Source: Pseudomonas sp. 7SR1 (GTDB lineage: Bacteria; Pseudomonadota; Gammaproteobacteria; Pseudomonadales; Pseudomonadaceae). Taken from it: a stretch of 64,000 nt of DNA. Each line of letters starts with the position of its first letter. Position 1 is the stretch's first letter. Of this stretch, positions 18,461 to 28,850 are shown piece after piece. A program made the position numbers and the translations under genes. The notes under the pieces were generated by a model. The model worked only from the letters and a program-made list of their open reading frames with translations. It was not told where the DNA came from and searched no databases. The DNA is taken from assembly GCF_900156465.1 (NCBI RefSeq), contig NZ_LT707064.1, positions 1,834,001 through 1,898,000 on the forward strand, in the 5' to 3' direction.

Positions 18461-19963
18461 TCAGTGAATGCTCAGCACGATCCCGACCCGGGTCAGCCAC
18501 TCGGCTTCCTGGGCGAAGTCGGCCTGGGTCAGTTGGTTTTCTTCCAGCCAGCCGTCGGGGAACATCACATCCAGTTGATCGCCATCGGCGCGCAGGGCGA
18601 CCTGGGGCATTTCCTGGGTGCCGCGGATGTGGTGGAACAGGATCGCGAAACGCAACAGCACGCACAGGCGAATCAGCTTGATGCCGTCGTCGCCGAATTC
18701 GGCGAACTTGTCCTTGGGGATATTGCGCCGATGGCCGCGCACCAGCAGGGCGAGCATCTGCTGGTCTTCCCGGGAAAAGCCCGACAGGTCGGAATGCTCG
18801 ATCAGGTAGGCGCCGTGCTTGTGGTAATGGTAGTGCGCGATGTCCAGCCCCACTTCGTGGACCTTGGCGGCCCAGCTGAGCAGCTCGCGCCAGATGCCAT
18901 CGCCCAGGTTCCAGTCGTCGGCCACCTGGTCGAAGGCGTGCAGTGCCTTGCGCTCGACCCGCACGGCCTGTTCCTGATCGACGTGGTAACGCTCCATGAG
19001 CGAGCCCAGGGTGCGCTCGCGGACGTCCTCGTGATGGTGGCGGCCCAGCAGGTCATAGAGCACGCCTTCGCGCAGGGCACCTTCACAGTGGTCCATGCGC
19101 TGCAATTCGAGGGCATCGAAGATCGCTTCGAGAATCGCCAGGCCCGCCGGGAAGATCGCTCGGCGGTCGGGCTTGATGCCCTCGAAGTCGATCTTGTCCG
19201 ACTCGCCCAGCTTGAATAGCCTGCGCTTGAGCCAGGCCAGGCCCTCGGCGTTCACTTCACCGTTGCCATGGCCGCCGGCCTTGAGCGCCAGGCCGATGGC
19301 GCGGATGGTGCCCGAGGAGCCGATGGCTTCGTCCCAGGTCAGGCGGTGCAGGGCGTGTTCGATGCTCATGATTTCCAGGCGCGCCGCCGTGTAGGCCTGG
19401 GCGTAGCGGGCCGGGGTGATCTTGCCGTCACGGAAATAACGCTGGGTGTAGCTGACGCACCCCATCTGCAGGCTTTCGCGCAGCAGCGGCTCGAAGCGTT
19501 GGCCGATGATGAATTCGGTACTGCCGCCGCCAATGTCCGCCACCAGTCGCTTGCCAGGGGTGTCGGCCAGGGTATGGGACACGCCGAGGTAGATCAGGCG
19601 GGCTTCTTCACGTCCGGAAATGACTTCTACCGGATGGCCGAGGATCTCTTCGGCACGGCGGATGAACTCGCCGCGATTGCGCGCCTCGCGCAGGGCGTTG
19701 GTGCCCACGATCCGCACCGCGCCCAAGGGCATGCCGTTGATCAGTTGGGCAAACCGCTTGAGGCAATCGAGCCCGCGCTGGATGGATTCTTCGCTCAGCT
19801 TGCGTTCTTCGTCGATGCCGGCGGCCAGCTGGACCTTCTCGCCGAGCCGCTCAAGAATGCGGATTTCCCCGTTCTGGGCCTTGGCGACGACCATGTGGAA
19901 GCTGTTGGAGCCCAGGTCTATGGCGGCGATCAGGGACAGATTCTTGGCTTGGGATGGCGGCAT
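18461..19963 (-). CDS. ppx: Exopolyphosphatase
   Basis: 500 residues from ATG 19963; the frame is open further upstream to 20104 but that part is REPIN sequence. Ppx removes terminal phosphates from polyphosphate. The actin-like Ppx/GppA domain starts with [15 protein letters not shown] and has [27 protein letters not shown] and SSGTIRAIG; the C-terminal half is HD-like ([23 protein letters not shown]). It may also hydrolyse pppGpp, which family members do to varying degrees. It is convergent with ppk, the usual Pseudomonas arrangement. Confidence 0.95.
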   Translation of the reverse strand: MPPSQAKNLSLIAAIDLGSNSFHMVVAKAQNGEIRILERLGEKVQLAAGIDEERKLSEESIQRGLDCLKRFAQLINGMPLGAVRIVGTNALREARNRGEFIRRAEEILGHPVEVISGREEARLIYLGVSHTLADTPGKRLVADIGGGSTEFIIGQRFEPLLRESLQMGCVSYTQRYFRDGKITPARYAQAYTAARLEIMSIEHALHRLTWDEAIGSSGTIRAIGLALKAGGHGNGEVNAEGLAWLKRRLFKLGESDKIDFEGIKPDRRAIFPAGLAILEAIFDALELQRMDHCEGALREGVLYDLLGRHHHEDVRERTLGSLMERYHVDQEQAVRVERKALHAFDQVADDWNLGDGIWRELLSWAAKVHEVGLDIAHYHYHKHGAYLIEHSDLSGFSREDQQMLALLVRGHRRNIPKDKFAEFGDDGIKLIRLCVLLRFAILFHHIRGTQEMPQVALRADGDQLDVMFPDGWLEENQLTQADFAQEAEWLTRVGIVLSIH

Positions 19964-20048
19964 GGTCAAAAGGTCTCGGTCGATAACCTTGCCATCCTGC
20001 CACGATCGCTCGCTTACGCCAACGCAAAGGCGACCGCTTCGCGGTCCG

Positions 20049-20136
20049 TCGCGAGCAGGCTCGCTCCCACACCTGTTTTGTCTCGCCTGCGCAATAGCCG
20101 GCAACCGCGAACCTGTGGGAGCGAGCCTGCTCGCGA
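20049..20136. repeat. REPIN upstream of ppx
   Basis: Two perfect 23-base inverted copies (20049-20071 and 20114-20136) with core GCGAGCAGGCTCGCTCCCAC, 42 bases apart. This is a different REP family from the one at 18277-18436. It lies between the ppx start and the end of the amino-acid ABC transporter operon, both on the minus strand, so a ppx promoter must fit between it and 19963 or read through it. Confidence 0.88.
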
Positions 20137-20162
20137 TGAGGCCAGAGCCGGCAGCGCAAATC

Positions 20163-20900
20163 TCAGGCCACAGGCTCGGCCGTTCCGATGAAATTGGCCA
20201 GCTCCGGTGTCTGCGGATTGGCGAACAGCACCTTGGGATCTCCCACCTCGTGCACTTTGCCCTGATGCATGAACACCAGCTTGTCCCCCACCTCGCGGGC
20301 GAAACGCATTTCGTGGGTGACCATGATCAGGGTCATGCCTTCCTTGGCCAGTTGCCGGACCACGCTGAGCACTTCGTTGACCAGTTCCGGGTCCAGGGCC
20401 GAGGTGATCTCGTCGCACAGCAACACCTTGGGAGACATCGCCAGGGCGCGGGCGATCGCGACCCGTTGCTGCTGGCCGCCGGAGAGGCGCTCAGGGAAGG
20501 CGTCGAATTTCTCGGCGAGCCCGACCCGATCCAGCATCTGTCGAGCCAGTTCGGTGGCCTTGGCCTTGGAGACTTTCTGTACCACCTGTGGGGCGAGCAT
20601 CACGTTTTCGCCAACGGTCAGGTGCGGAAAAAGGTTGAACTGCTGGAACACCATCCCGACTTTCTGGCGCAGGCTGCGCAGGTCGGCACGGGCCGAGTCC
20701 AGGTACTCGCCGTCCACTTCGATGACGCCGTCGTTGATCGATTCCAGGCCATTGAGGGTGCGCAGCAAGGTGGATTTGCCCGAGCCACTGCGGCCGATGA
20801 TCGCCACCACCTGGCCTTCCTCGACGCTCAGGTCGATGCCTTTGAGCACGTGATGATCGCCGTAGTATTTATGCAGGGCGGTAATTCTAAGCAGAGGCAT
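20163..20900 (-). CDS. Polar amino-acid ABC transporter, ATP-binding subunit
   Basis: 245 residues from ATG 20900. Walker A GRSGSGKS near 38-45, Q-loop [11 protein letters not shown], signature LSGGQQQR and Walker [13 protein letters not shown] are complete. It belongs to the GlnQ/HisP group, shown by [14 protein letters not shown] and [11 protein letters not shown]. It powers uptake of a polar amino acid or related solute by the two permeases encoded upstream. Its first 14 bases overlap the end of the second permease gene. The Walker B has Cys in place of the usual Leu before Asp-Glu, a tolerated change. Confidence 0.93.
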   Translation of the reverse strand: MPLLRITALHKYYGDHHVLKGIDLSVEEGQVVAIIGRSGSGKSTLLRTLNGLESINDGVIEVDGEYLDSARADLRSLRQKVGMVFQQFNLFPHLTVGENVMLAPQVVQKVSKAKATELARQMLDRVGLAEKFDAFPERLSGGQQQRVAIARALAMSPKVLLCDEITSALDPELVNEVLSVVRQLAKEGMTLIMVTHEMRFAREVGDKLVFMHQGKVHEVGDPKVLFANPQTPELANFIGTAEPVA

Positions 20901-21537
20901 GCAGTCTCCTTTCCAGGTAGCGCGCGCTGAGGGACAAGGGGTAGCAGAGCAGGAAGTATCCGAGAGCCACCAGGCCATACACCATGAAGGGCTCGAACGT
21001 GGCGTTGGCGAGCATGCCGCCGGTCTTGGTCAGTTCGGTGAAGCCAATGATCGAGGTGACCGCCGTGCCCTTGATCACTTGCACCGAGAAACCCACGGTC
21101 GGCGCCACGGCGATGCGCAGGGCCTGGGGCAGGATCACGTAGCGCAACTGCTCCAGCCGGTTCAGTGCCAGGCTCGAGGACGCTTCCCATTGACCGTTGG
21201 GGATGGCCTCGACACAGCCGCGCCAGATCTCTGCCAGATAAGCACTGGTGAACAGCGTCAGGGCAATGGCCGCGGCCATCCAGGGAGAAATCTCCACCCC
21301 GGCCAGGGCTACGCCGAAGAACACCAGGAACAGCTGCATCAGCAAGGGCGTGCCCTGGAACAGCTCGATGTAGGTACGGGCGACATGACGGGGCAGGGCG
21401 TTCCTGGAGATGCGCAGCACCATCACCAGCAAGCCGATCACGCCACCGCCCACGAACGCCACCAGTGACAACGCCACGGTCCACTGCAGGCCCGTGAGCA
21501 GATTGCGCACCACGTCCCAGAATGTGAAATCGCTCAT
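20887..21537 (-). CDS. Polar amino-acid ABC transporter, permease subunit 2
   Basis: 216 residues, about five membrane helices, HisMQ family. TYIELFQGTPLLMQLFLVFFG near the N-terminal third and the EAA loop EASSSLALNRLEQLRYVILPQALR, which docks on the ATPase, are typical. It pairs with permease 1 to form the membrane channel. It starts 4 bases inside the end of the permease 1 gene (ATGA) and overlaps the ATPase gene by 14 bases, so the three are translationally coupled. Confidence 0.92.
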   Translation of the reverse strand: MSDFTFWDVVRNLLTGLQWTVALSLVAFVGGGVIGLLVMVLRISRNALPRHVARTYIELFQGTPLLMQLFLVFFGVALAGVEISPWMAAAIALTLFTSAYLAEIWRGCVEAIPNGQWEASSSLALNRLEQLRYVILPQALRIAVAPTVGFSVQVIKGTAVTSIIGFTELTKTGGMLANATFEPFMVYGLVALGYFLLCYPLSLSARYLERRLHASA

Positions 21538-22214
21538 TGGCTGCTCCCGGTGCCGTTCCTGTACAGGCAGCGCCGGCCCAGCCAGTTCAGTAGCTGGCGG
21601 ATCAGCAGGGCCATGCACAAGTAGATCAGGGTGGTCAGTGCGTAAGTTTCAAAGGCGCGGAAGTTGCGCGACTGAATGAAGTTGGCGGCGAAACTCAACT
21701 CTTCGGTGGCGATCTGCGAGCACACCGCCGAGCCCAGCATCACGATGATGATCTGGCTGCTCAGGGCCGGCCAGACCTTGCCCAGCGCTGGTAGCAGCAC
21801 CACGTGACGAAAGGCCTCGAAGCGGCTCATGGCCAGGGCCGCGGCAGCTTCCAGCTGGCCCCGCGCAATGGCCTGGATACCGGCACGGATGATCTCGGTG
21901 CAATAGGCACCCAGATTGATCACCATCGCCAGGACCGCCGCTTGCCATTCGGAAATCTGCAGGCCCAGGGACGGCAAGCCGAAAAAGATGAAGAACAGTT
22001 GCACCAGGAACGGCGTGTTGCGGATCAGCTCCACGTACACGCCGAAGATCGACGCGAACGGCCGGATGTTCCACGCCCGCACCACGGCGCCCACGATACC
22101 CAGGCCAACCCCGAACAATGCGCCGATGGCCGTCAGCTCCAGAGTGAACAACGCGCCGCGCACCAGCAGCTCAGTGTTTTGCACCACGGGCAGAAAGTCG
22201 AACTGATAAGCCAT
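21534..22214 (-). CDS. Polar amino-acid ABC transporter, permease subunit 1
   Basis: 226 residues, HisMQ family, with VYVELIRNTPFLVQLFFIFFG and the EAA loop LEAAAALAMSRFEAFRHVVLLPALG. It forms a heterodimeric channel with the product of the next gene. It begins 22 bases after the binding-protein gene and overlaps permease 2 by 4 bases. A GxxVCSQIATEELSFAANFIQSRNFRAFE block near the C-terminus is seen in transporters for dicarboxylic or aromatic amino acids, but substrate remains open. Confidence 0.92.
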   Translation of the reverse strand: MAYQFDFLPVVQNTELLVRGALFTLELTAIGALFGVGLGIVGAVVRAWNIRPFASIFGVYVELIRNTPFLVQLFFIFFGLPSLGLQISEWQAAVLAMVINLGAYCTEIIRAGIQAIARGQLEAAAALAMSRFEAFRHVVLLPALGKVWPALSSQIIIVMLGSAVCSQIATEELSFAANFIQSRNFRAFETYALTTLIYLCMALLIRQLLNWLGRRCLYRNGTGSSQ

Positions 22215-22235
22215 GCTCAGCCCCTCGAACGCCGG

Positions 22236-23021
22236 TCAGAGATCGGCCGGCAGCGGTTGCTTGAGCCAGGTCTGGGAATTCTTCTCCAGGCTGCCGTCGG
22301 TCTTGGCGGCGGCCAGGATCTGGTTCACCTTGGCCAGCAGCGCGGGTTCGTTCTTGTTCACGCCGACATATACCGGCGAATCCTTGAGTTTCACTTTCAG
22401 CGCCGGGACACGCTTGGGATTGCGTTCGCTGATGGCGACCATCACCACGTTGCCGCTGGCGATCAGGTCCACCTGGCCTGCCAGGTAGGCGGCGATGGTG
22501 GAATTGTTGTCTTCGAAGCGTTTGATGGTGGTGCCTTCAGGCGCGACCTTGGACAGCTCAATGTCTTCGATGGCGCCACGGGTGACGCTGACGGTCTTGC
22601 CCTTGAGGTCTTCCAGGCCATTGATGGCGGCTTCGGGCGGGCCGAACACAGCCAGGTAGAACGGCGCGTAGGCGCTGGAGAAGTCGATGACCTTTTCCCG
22701 TTCCGGGTTCTTGCCCAGGCTGGAGATCACCAGGTCGACCTTGCCGGTGGTCAGGAAAGGAATGCGGTTGGTGCTGTTGACCGGCGTCAGTTCGAGCTTG
22801 ACCTTGAGCTGGTCGGCCAGCAGTTGCGCCGTATCGATGTCCAGGCCGCGGGGCTTCATGTCCGGACCTACCGAGCCGAATGGCGGAAAGTCCTGGGGAA
22901 CCGCGACTTTGAGGGTGCCGCGCTTGACCACGTCTTCCAGGCCATCAGCGTGGGCGGGCAGCTGACAGAGCATCAGGCTGGCAAACAGGGCAGTGAGCAG
23001 GGCGCTGCAACGCTGGATCAT
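22236..23021 (-). CDS. Amino-acid ABC transporter periplasmic binding protein
   Basis: 261 residues from ATG 23021. Signal peptide cleaved after LPAHA (about residue 25), then the SBP family 3 fold: GTLKVAVPQDFPPFGSVGPDMKPRGLDID, VNSTNRIPFLTTGKVDLVISSLGKNPEREKVIDFSSAY. It captures the ligand in the periplasm and gives the system its specificity. The Arg and Asp of NPEREKVIDF usually hold the ligand alpha-amino and carboxyl groups, so an amino acid is likely. First gene of the operon, divergent from a FadR-type regulator, which probably controls it. Confidence 0.9.
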   Translation of the reverse strand: MIQRCSALLTALFASLMLCQLPAHADGLEDVVKRGTLKVAVPQDFPPFGSVGPDMKPRGLDIDTAQLLADQLKVKLELTPVNSTNRIPFLTTGKVDLVISSLGKNPEREKVIDFSSAYAPFYLAVFGPPEAAINGLEDLKGKTVSVTRGAIEDIELSKVAPEGTTIKRFEDNNSTIAAYLAGQVDLIASGNVVMVAISERNPKRVPALKVKLKDSPVYVGVNKNEPALLAKVNQILAAAKTDGSLEKNSQTWLKQPLPADL

Positions 23022-23229
23022 GACGAGTCTCCGGAATCGATGAGGTGATTTCTGGGTTTCGACAGAGCACGGGCCGTGCCAAAGCGATTCATGAGGTGCC
23101 AAAGCCACGGTTTTACAGGCGGCGCGCGGTCTTACTGGTCTGAACAGTTGCGCCGGGTTTTGCACCGTTATCGAGCGTTGGTGTTGGCCGCCGAACCCCG
23201 GCGGGGCACGACTTGCCGGGCGCGACGAA

Positions 23230-23243
23230 TAGTTTTACAACTA
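23230..23243. promoter_or_regulatory. Candidate operator between the ABC operon and its GntR regulator
   Basis: TAGTT-TTAC-AACTA, a perfect 5-base inverted repeat with a 4-base centre, 33 bases before the regulator start. Size and form suit a FadR-subfamily dimer, but no second copy is visible in the 254-base gap, so assignment is tentative. The rest of 23022-23275 shows no gene. Confidence 0.35.
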
Positions 23244-23275
23244 GCCGCTCATTGGCCCGGTTCGTCGAAAAAAAC

Positions 23276-23983
23276 ATGAATTCCATCTCTCGCGCCGTTC
23301 CTGAAGTGGCGTTGCAAGCCATCCGCAAACTGATTGCCGAACAGGGCATCGGGCCGGGCGATGCGCTGCCGTCGCAGCGCGACCTGGCCATGCAGCTGGG
23401 AGTGAGCCGGGCGTCGCTGCGCGAGGCACTTTCATCACTGAGCGCCCTGGGCATGATCAGCGTGCAACCGGGCAAAGGGGTGTTCGTGCAATCGCTGGTG
23501 GAGGTTTCGCGCAACGAGTCGACGCCGGGCTGGCCGTTCGCGGCCCAGGCTTCGCCCATGGATATCTTCCAGTTGCGTTATGCACTGGAAGGCTTCGCGG
23601 CCGGGATAGCGGCGGTGACGCTGACCCCTGGCGAGCTCGATGTGCTGGAGGACAATGTGGAGGCCATGCGCTGCGAATTGAAGTCCGGGCATTTCGACGC
23701 GGCGGCGCGGCTGGATTTCGAGTTCCATCGACGAATCCTGCTGGCCAGCGGCAACCAGGCGATGCTGAGCATCCTTACCGCCAGCGCCGAGATCTTCCTG
23801 GAGAGCCAGAAGCTACCGTTCATCCGGGCCGAGCGGGCGATGGAAACCTGGCAGGAGCATCGCAAGATCCTGCGCGCCCTGGCCCGCCGTGCATCGGGCC
23901 CCGCGCAAAAAGCCATGCAGGAACATGTACGTAACGCTGCGCTGCGCACTGGAATCGCCTTTGTGGCGCCCGCCGCTTCGTGA
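23276..23983 (+). CDS. GntR-family (FadR/FCD type) transcriptional regulator
   Basis: 235 residues from ATG 23276. Winged helix at 1-70 with PSQRDLAMQLGVSRASLREALSSLSALGMI and the wing GKGVFVQS. The C-terminal FCD helical domain (90-225) has LRYALEGFAAGIAA, ARLDFEFHRRIL and EHRKILRALARR, whose Asp and His residues usually bind a metal and a carboxylate effector. It is divergent from the polar amino-acid ABC operon and most likely regulates it, and itself, in response to the imported compound or its breakdown product. The Shine-Dalgarno site is weak. Confidence 0.88.
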   Translation: MNSISRAVPEVALQAIRKLIAEQGIGPGDALPSQRDLAMQLGVSRASLREALSSLSALGMISVQPGKGVFVQSLVEVSRNESTPGWPFAAQASPMDIFQLRYALEGFAAGIAAVTLTPGELDVLEDNVEAMRCELKSGHFDAAARLDFEFHRRILLASGNQAMLSILTASAEIFLESQKLPFIRAERAMETWQEHRKILRALARRASGPAQKAMQEHVRNAALRTGIAFVAPAAS

Positions 23984-24104
23984 GCCGGGCGATACACGGT
24001 TGCATGCCTCGTCATAGCGAGACTCAATCAACTGCGGCTTCCTGAACCCGGGAAGGGCCGTTATGATGGGCCACGTTTTTTTGCTGATGACCCCGGAGAT
24101 TTCC

Positions 24105-24434
24105 ATGAGCAGCGATCTGATCAAACACGTTAGCGACGCTAGCTTCGAAGCTGATGTACTCAAGGCCGAAGGCGCAGTGCTGGTCGACTATTGGGCTGAG
24201 TGGTGCGGTCCGTGCAAGATGATCGCGCCGGTCCTGGACGAAATTGCCGAGACCTACAAGGACAAGCTGACCGTTGCCAAGCTGAACATCGATGAAAACC
24301 AGGAAACTCCCGCCAAGCACGGCGTGCGTGGTATCCCGACCCTGATGCTGTTCAAGAACGGCAACGTCGAGGCCACCAAGGTCGGCGCACTGTCGAAGTC
24401 GCAATTGGCGGCTTTCATCGACGCCAACCTCTAA
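24105..24434 (+). CDS. trxA: Thioredoxin 1
   Basis: 109 residues from ATG 24105, 6 bases after GGAG. The redox site is WCGPC with Cys34 and Cys37, and the cis-Pro lies in RGIPTLMLF. Cytoplasmic disulfide reductant for ribonucleotide reductase, PAPS reductase and methionine sulfoxide reductases. A -10-like TATGAT lies at 24062-24067. The gene is followed by its own strong terminator and then rho, the same order as in other gammaproteobacteria. Confidence 0.97.
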   Translation: MSSDLIKHVSDASFEADVLKAEGAVLVDYWAEWCGPCKMIAPVLDEIAETYKDKLTVAKLNIDENQETPAKHGVRGIPTLMLFKNGNVEATKVGALSKSQLAAFIDANL

Positions 24435-24451
24435 GCGCTGAATGCCGTTGT

Positions 24452-24479
24452 AAAAGCCCCGCCAATCGCGGGGCTTTTT
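24452..24479 (+). terminator. trxA terminator
   Basis: AAAAGCCCCGC, loop CAAT/C, then GCGGGGCTTTTTC: a stable GC stem followed by a T-run, 18 bases after the trxA stop. It separates trxA from rho. Confidence 0.9.
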
Positions 24480-24481
24480 CG

Positions 24482-24673
24482 TTCCCCGGGGCTAGACGCT
24501 CGTAAATCCAGGTGTTACATTCGGCCCCGCACTGGTTTCTCCAGTGCCCCCTGCAAGCCGTCGCCGACGCTCTCCTTTCGAATAAGTACGCGATCCTGTC
24601 GCCTTCTCCGCGGCGCGGCCTCATTAAGCCAAAAGCTTAATTTCCCCTCCATAAATGATTACGTCATTCCTAT
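24482..24673 (+). promoter_or_regulatory. rho 5' region / leader
   Basis: 192 bases between the trxA terminator and rho with no open frame of note. GTTACATT near 24513 may be part of a promoter. Downstream the leader is C-rich and G-poor in patches (CCCCCTGC, CGACGCTCTCCTTTCG, CGCCTTCTCC, TTTCCCCTCC), the kind of RNA Rho binds. In E. coli rho limits its own synthesis by attenuation in such a leader; the same is plausible here. Confidence 0.4.
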
Positions 24674-25933
<1,260 letters not shown>

Positions 25934-25954
25934 ATCGGGCAGGACAGGCAGTAG

Positions 25955-25977
25955 AAGCCGGGGAAACCCGGCTTTTT
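25955..25977 (+). terminator. rho terminator
   Basis: AAGCCGGG, loop GAAA, CCCGGCTT plus a T-run at 25973-25977, 21 bases after the rho stop. A GNRA loop and GC stem make it a strong intrinsic terminator. Confidence 0.9.
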
Positions 25978-26057
25978 GCTATCTGTGCATTCACTATTCC
26001 GAACGGGCGGCGTTAAACTCGGGCCCCCGAACGCCACGGCCACCATGAGGCTTTTGC

Positions 26058-27524
26058 ATGCAGTATCGCGATCTGCGCGACTTTATCAGCGGTCTGGAAC
26101 AGCGCGGTGAACTCAAGCGCATCCAGGTGCCGGTGTCTCCCGTGCTCGAAATGACCGAGGTCTGCGACCGCACCCTGCGAGCCAAAGGCCCGGCGCTGTT
26201 GTTCGAAAACCCGACGGGCTTTGACATCCCGGTCCTGGGCAACCTGTTCGGCACACCGGAGCGAGTGGCCCTGGGCATGGGGGCCGAGGCCGTCAGCGAG
26301 TTGCGGGAAATCGGCAAGCTGCTGGCGTTTCTCAAGGAGCCCGAGCCGCCGAAGGGGCTGAAGGATGCCTGGTCCAAGCTGCCGATCTTCCGCAAGATCA
26401 TTTCCATGGCACCGAAAGTCGTCAAGGACGCGATCTGTCAGGAAGTGATGATCGAGGGCGACGATGTCGACCTGGCCATGCTGCCGGTGCAGACCTGTTG
26501 GCCGGGCGACGTGGGCCCCTTGATCACCTGGGGCCTGACGGTTACCAAGGGGCCGAACAAGGAGCGCCAGAACCTGGGCATCTACCGCCAGCAGGTGATT
26601 GGTCGCAACAAGGTGATCATGCGCTGGCTGAGCCACCGCGGCGGTGCGCTGGACTATCGCGAGTGGTGCGAGAAACACCCCGGCCAGCCATTCCCGGTCT
26701 CGGTGGCCCTGGGGGCGGACCCGGCAACCATCCTCGGTGCTGTCACGCCCGTGCCGGACAGCCTCTCCGAATATGCCTTCGCCGGCCTGCTGCGGGGCAA
26801 TCGTACCGAACTGGTGAAATGCCGCGGCAACGACCTGCAAGTCCCGGCCACCGCCGAGATCATCCTCGAAGGCGTGATCCACCCAGGCGAAATGGCGGAC
26901 GAAGGACCATATGGCGATCACACCGGCTATTACAACGAAGTCGACAGCTTCCCGGTGTTCACCGTCGAGCGCATCACCCACCGGACCAAACCGATCTACC
27001 ACAGCACCTACACGGGACGTCCACCGGATGAGCCGGCGATCCTCGGCGTGGCGCTGAACGAAGTGTTCGTGCCGATCCTGCAGAAGCAGTTTCCGGAAAT
27101 CACCGACTTCTACCTGCCGCCGGAAGGTTGCTCGTATCGGATGGCCGTGGTGACCATGAAGAAGTCGTATCCAGGGCATGCCAAGCGGGTGATGCTGGGG
27201 GTATGGTCGTTTCTACGACAGTTCATGTACACCAAGTTCGTTATCGTCACTGACGACGATATCAATGCACGGGACTGGAACGACGTGATCTGGGCCATCA
27301 CCACGCGCATGGATCCCAAGCGCGATACGGTGATGATCGACAACACGCCCATCGACTACCTCGACTTCGCCTCGCCAGTGTCCGGCCTGGGGTCGAAGAT
27401 GGGGCTCGATGCCACGCATAAATGGCCCGGTGAAACCACTCGTGAGTGGGGCCGGGTTATCGTCAAGGATGAAGCCGTTACCCAACGGATCGATGCCATC
27501 TGGAATCAGTTAGGAATAGATTGA
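26058..27524 (+). CDS. ubiD: UbiD, 4-hydroxy-3-polyprenylbenzoate decarboxylase
   Basis: 488 residues, full length. UbiD decarboxylates 3-octaprenyl-4-hydroxybenzoate in ubiquinone synthesis using prenylated FMN made by UbiX. Family blocks are [22 protein letters not shown] at the N-terminus, [17 protein letters not shown] and [19 protein letters not shown] (with the catalytic Glu/Arg network) and [13 protein letters not shown]. Cytoplasmic hexamer. Its stop overlaps the start of the next gene, an iron-sulfur flavin reductase, by one base, so the two are coupled. ubiX is not in the window. Confidence 0.96.
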   Translation: MQYRDLRDFISGLEQRGELKRIQVPVSPVLEMTEVCDRTLRAKGPALLFENPTGFDIPVLGNLFGTPERVALGMGAEAVSELREIGKLLAFLKEPEPPKGLKDAWSKLPIFRKIISMAPKVVKDAICQEVMIEGDDVDLAMLPVQTCWPGDVGPLITWGLTVTKGPNKERQNLGIYRQQVIGRNKVIMRWLSHRGGALDYREWCEKHPGQPFPVSVALGADPATILGAVTPVPDSLSEYAFAGLLRGNRTELVKCRGNDLQVPATAEIILEGVIHPGEMADEGPYGDHTGYYNEVDSFPVFTVERITHRTKPIYHSTYTGRPPDEPAILGVALNEVFVPILQKQFPEITDFYLPPEGCSYRMAVVTMKKSYPGHAKRVMLGVWSFLRQFMYTKFVIVTDDDINARDWNDVIWAITTRMDPKRDTVMIDNTPIDYLDFASPVSGLGSKMGLDATHKWPGETTREWGRVIVKDEAVTQRIDAIWNQLGID

Positions 27525-28492
27525 TGCGTGTAACCCTGCAGCCTTCCGGCGCGATACTTGAGATACAGCCCGCCGAGCGGATTCTCGATGGTGCGCGGCG
27601 CCTGGGCTATGAATGCCCGCAAAGCTGCCGCAACGGCAATTGCCATGTCTGTGGTGCGCTGCTGGTGGAAGGCCGCGTCCAGCAGGCTGGCGAAGTGCGC
27701 GATCACGGTGAGATTTTCACCTGCATCGCCGAGCCCCTGGAAGATTGCGTGGTGCTATGGGATGGGGTGCTGGCGCCGGGGGAGTTGCCGGTGCGCAACC
27801 TGGCCTGCCAGGTGGTCGAGTGCGTCGAGGTGGGCGGCGATGTCTGGCGGGTCAACCTGCGTGCGCCAGCGGGCAAGCCGCCGCGTTATCACGCCGGGCA
27901 ATACCTGATGATCGAACGGGAGAACGGTGAGAAGTCGGCTTTCTCCCTGGCTTCGGCGCCGCATTCCGGACGAGACCTGCAACTGCACGTGCTGGTGCGT
28001 GAAAACAGTGCGCGAATGCTGCTTGAGCAGTTGCGTCGCAACCCCAGCGTGCGCGTCGAAATGCCGTTTGGCGACACTCACTTGTCCGAATTGCCGGAGG
28101 GTCCGCTGGTGCTGATTGCCGCCGGGACCGGCATGGCGCAGATGCACAGCCTGATCGAGCATTGCCGCGCAGCAGGTTTCAACCACCCGGTCCATCTGTA
28201 CTGGGGCGTGCGCCGTCCGGAGGATTTCTACGAAATCGAGCATTGGGACGAGTGGAAGAAGCTTGCGAATCTGTTCCTGCACAAAGTCGTCAGCGACGTG
28301 TGTGGCTGGGAAGGACGCTGTGGGATGCTCCACGAAGCGGTATGCCAGGACATTGACGATCTCTGCGGTGTGCATGTCTACGCCAGCGGTTCGCCGGCCA
28401 TGATCTACGCCACTCTCGATGCACTGGTCGAAGCCGGAATGGACGCCCACCAAATGCGCGCCGATGTGTTCGCCTATGCGCCGCGGGCTTGA
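27524..28492 (+). CDS. Ferredoxin-NAD(P)H reductase type flavoprotein coupled to ubiD
   Basis: 322 residues from ATG 27524. Residues 1-90 are a plant-type 2Fe-2S ferredoxin domain with Cys35, Cys40, Cys43 and Cys67. Residues 95-195 bind FAD (HAGQYLMIERENGEKSAFSLAS), and 200-320 form the NAD(P)H domain (VLIAAGTGMAQMHSLIEH, YASGSPAMIYATLDALVEAG). This is the electron-transfer chain of oxygenase reductases and of CDP-6-deoxy-glucoseen reductase, the name often given. Translational coupling to ubiD hints at a role in ubiquinone synthesis or prenyl-FMN redox state, unproven. No partner oxygenase lies nearby. Confidence 0.85.
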   Translation: MRVTLQPSGAILEIQPAERILDGARRLGYECPQSCRNGNCHVCGALLVEGRVQQAGEVRDHGEIFTCIAEPLEDCVVLWDGVLAPGELPVRNLACQVVECVEVGGDVWRVNLRAPAGKPPRYHAGQYLMIERENGEKSAFSLASAPHSGRDLQLHVLVRENSARMLLEQLRRNPSVRVEMPFGDTHLSELPEGPLVLIAAGTGMAQMHSLIEHCRAAGFNHPVHLYWGVRRPEDFYEIEHWDEWKKLANLFLHKVVSDVCGWEGRCGMLHEAVCQDIDDLCGVHVYASGSPAMIYATLDALVEAGMDAHQMRADVFAYAPRA

Positions 28493-28527
28493 GTAGCACG
28501 CATTGATCCAGACCCAGGATTTGCTTT

Positions 28528-28592
28528 TGTGGTGAGGGGATTGATCCTGTTGCGAAGGGATTTATCCCCGTTGGGCTGCGCAGCAGCCCCCC
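28528..28592. repeat. REP element after the reductase gene
   Basis: Two degenerate tandem REP heads (GTGGTGAGGGGATTGATCC and TTGCGAAGGGATTTATCCC) followed by the hairpin GGGCTGCGCAGCAGCCC. The hairpin closely matches the one inside the 18277-18436 REPIN, so the families are related. It marks the end of the rho-ubiD region. Confidence 0.8.
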
Positions 28593-28850
28593 TTACAAGA
28601 CCCCCGCATTAAGCCGGCCTACCGGGTTGACTGCTTTCAGGAGCTGCTGCCTAGCCCGGCAGCCCCTCTCCAAAGATATATATCTGCACATATGCCCATT
28701 CGATATTTAGCTCATGAGCCAGATGCCGTTAAGGTATATGCCATCGCCCCATCATTCATGGCATTCAATTTGCGTCGCTTCGCTCAGACGTCAGCCCCCT
28801 GACGCGCGACGGTCCACTTCCAACCCGCGAGGAGCCAACCGCTACCGGCC
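28593..28850 (+). other. AT-richer intergenic stretch upstream of chaC
   Basis: 258 bases without a gene. The middle part (28672-28770) is clearly richer in A/T than its surroundings, with ATATATATC, CATATG, GATATTTAG, the palindrome GCTCATGAGC (28710-28719) and GGTATATGCC. It probably holds the chaC promoter; no known operator could be assigned. Confidence 0.4.
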
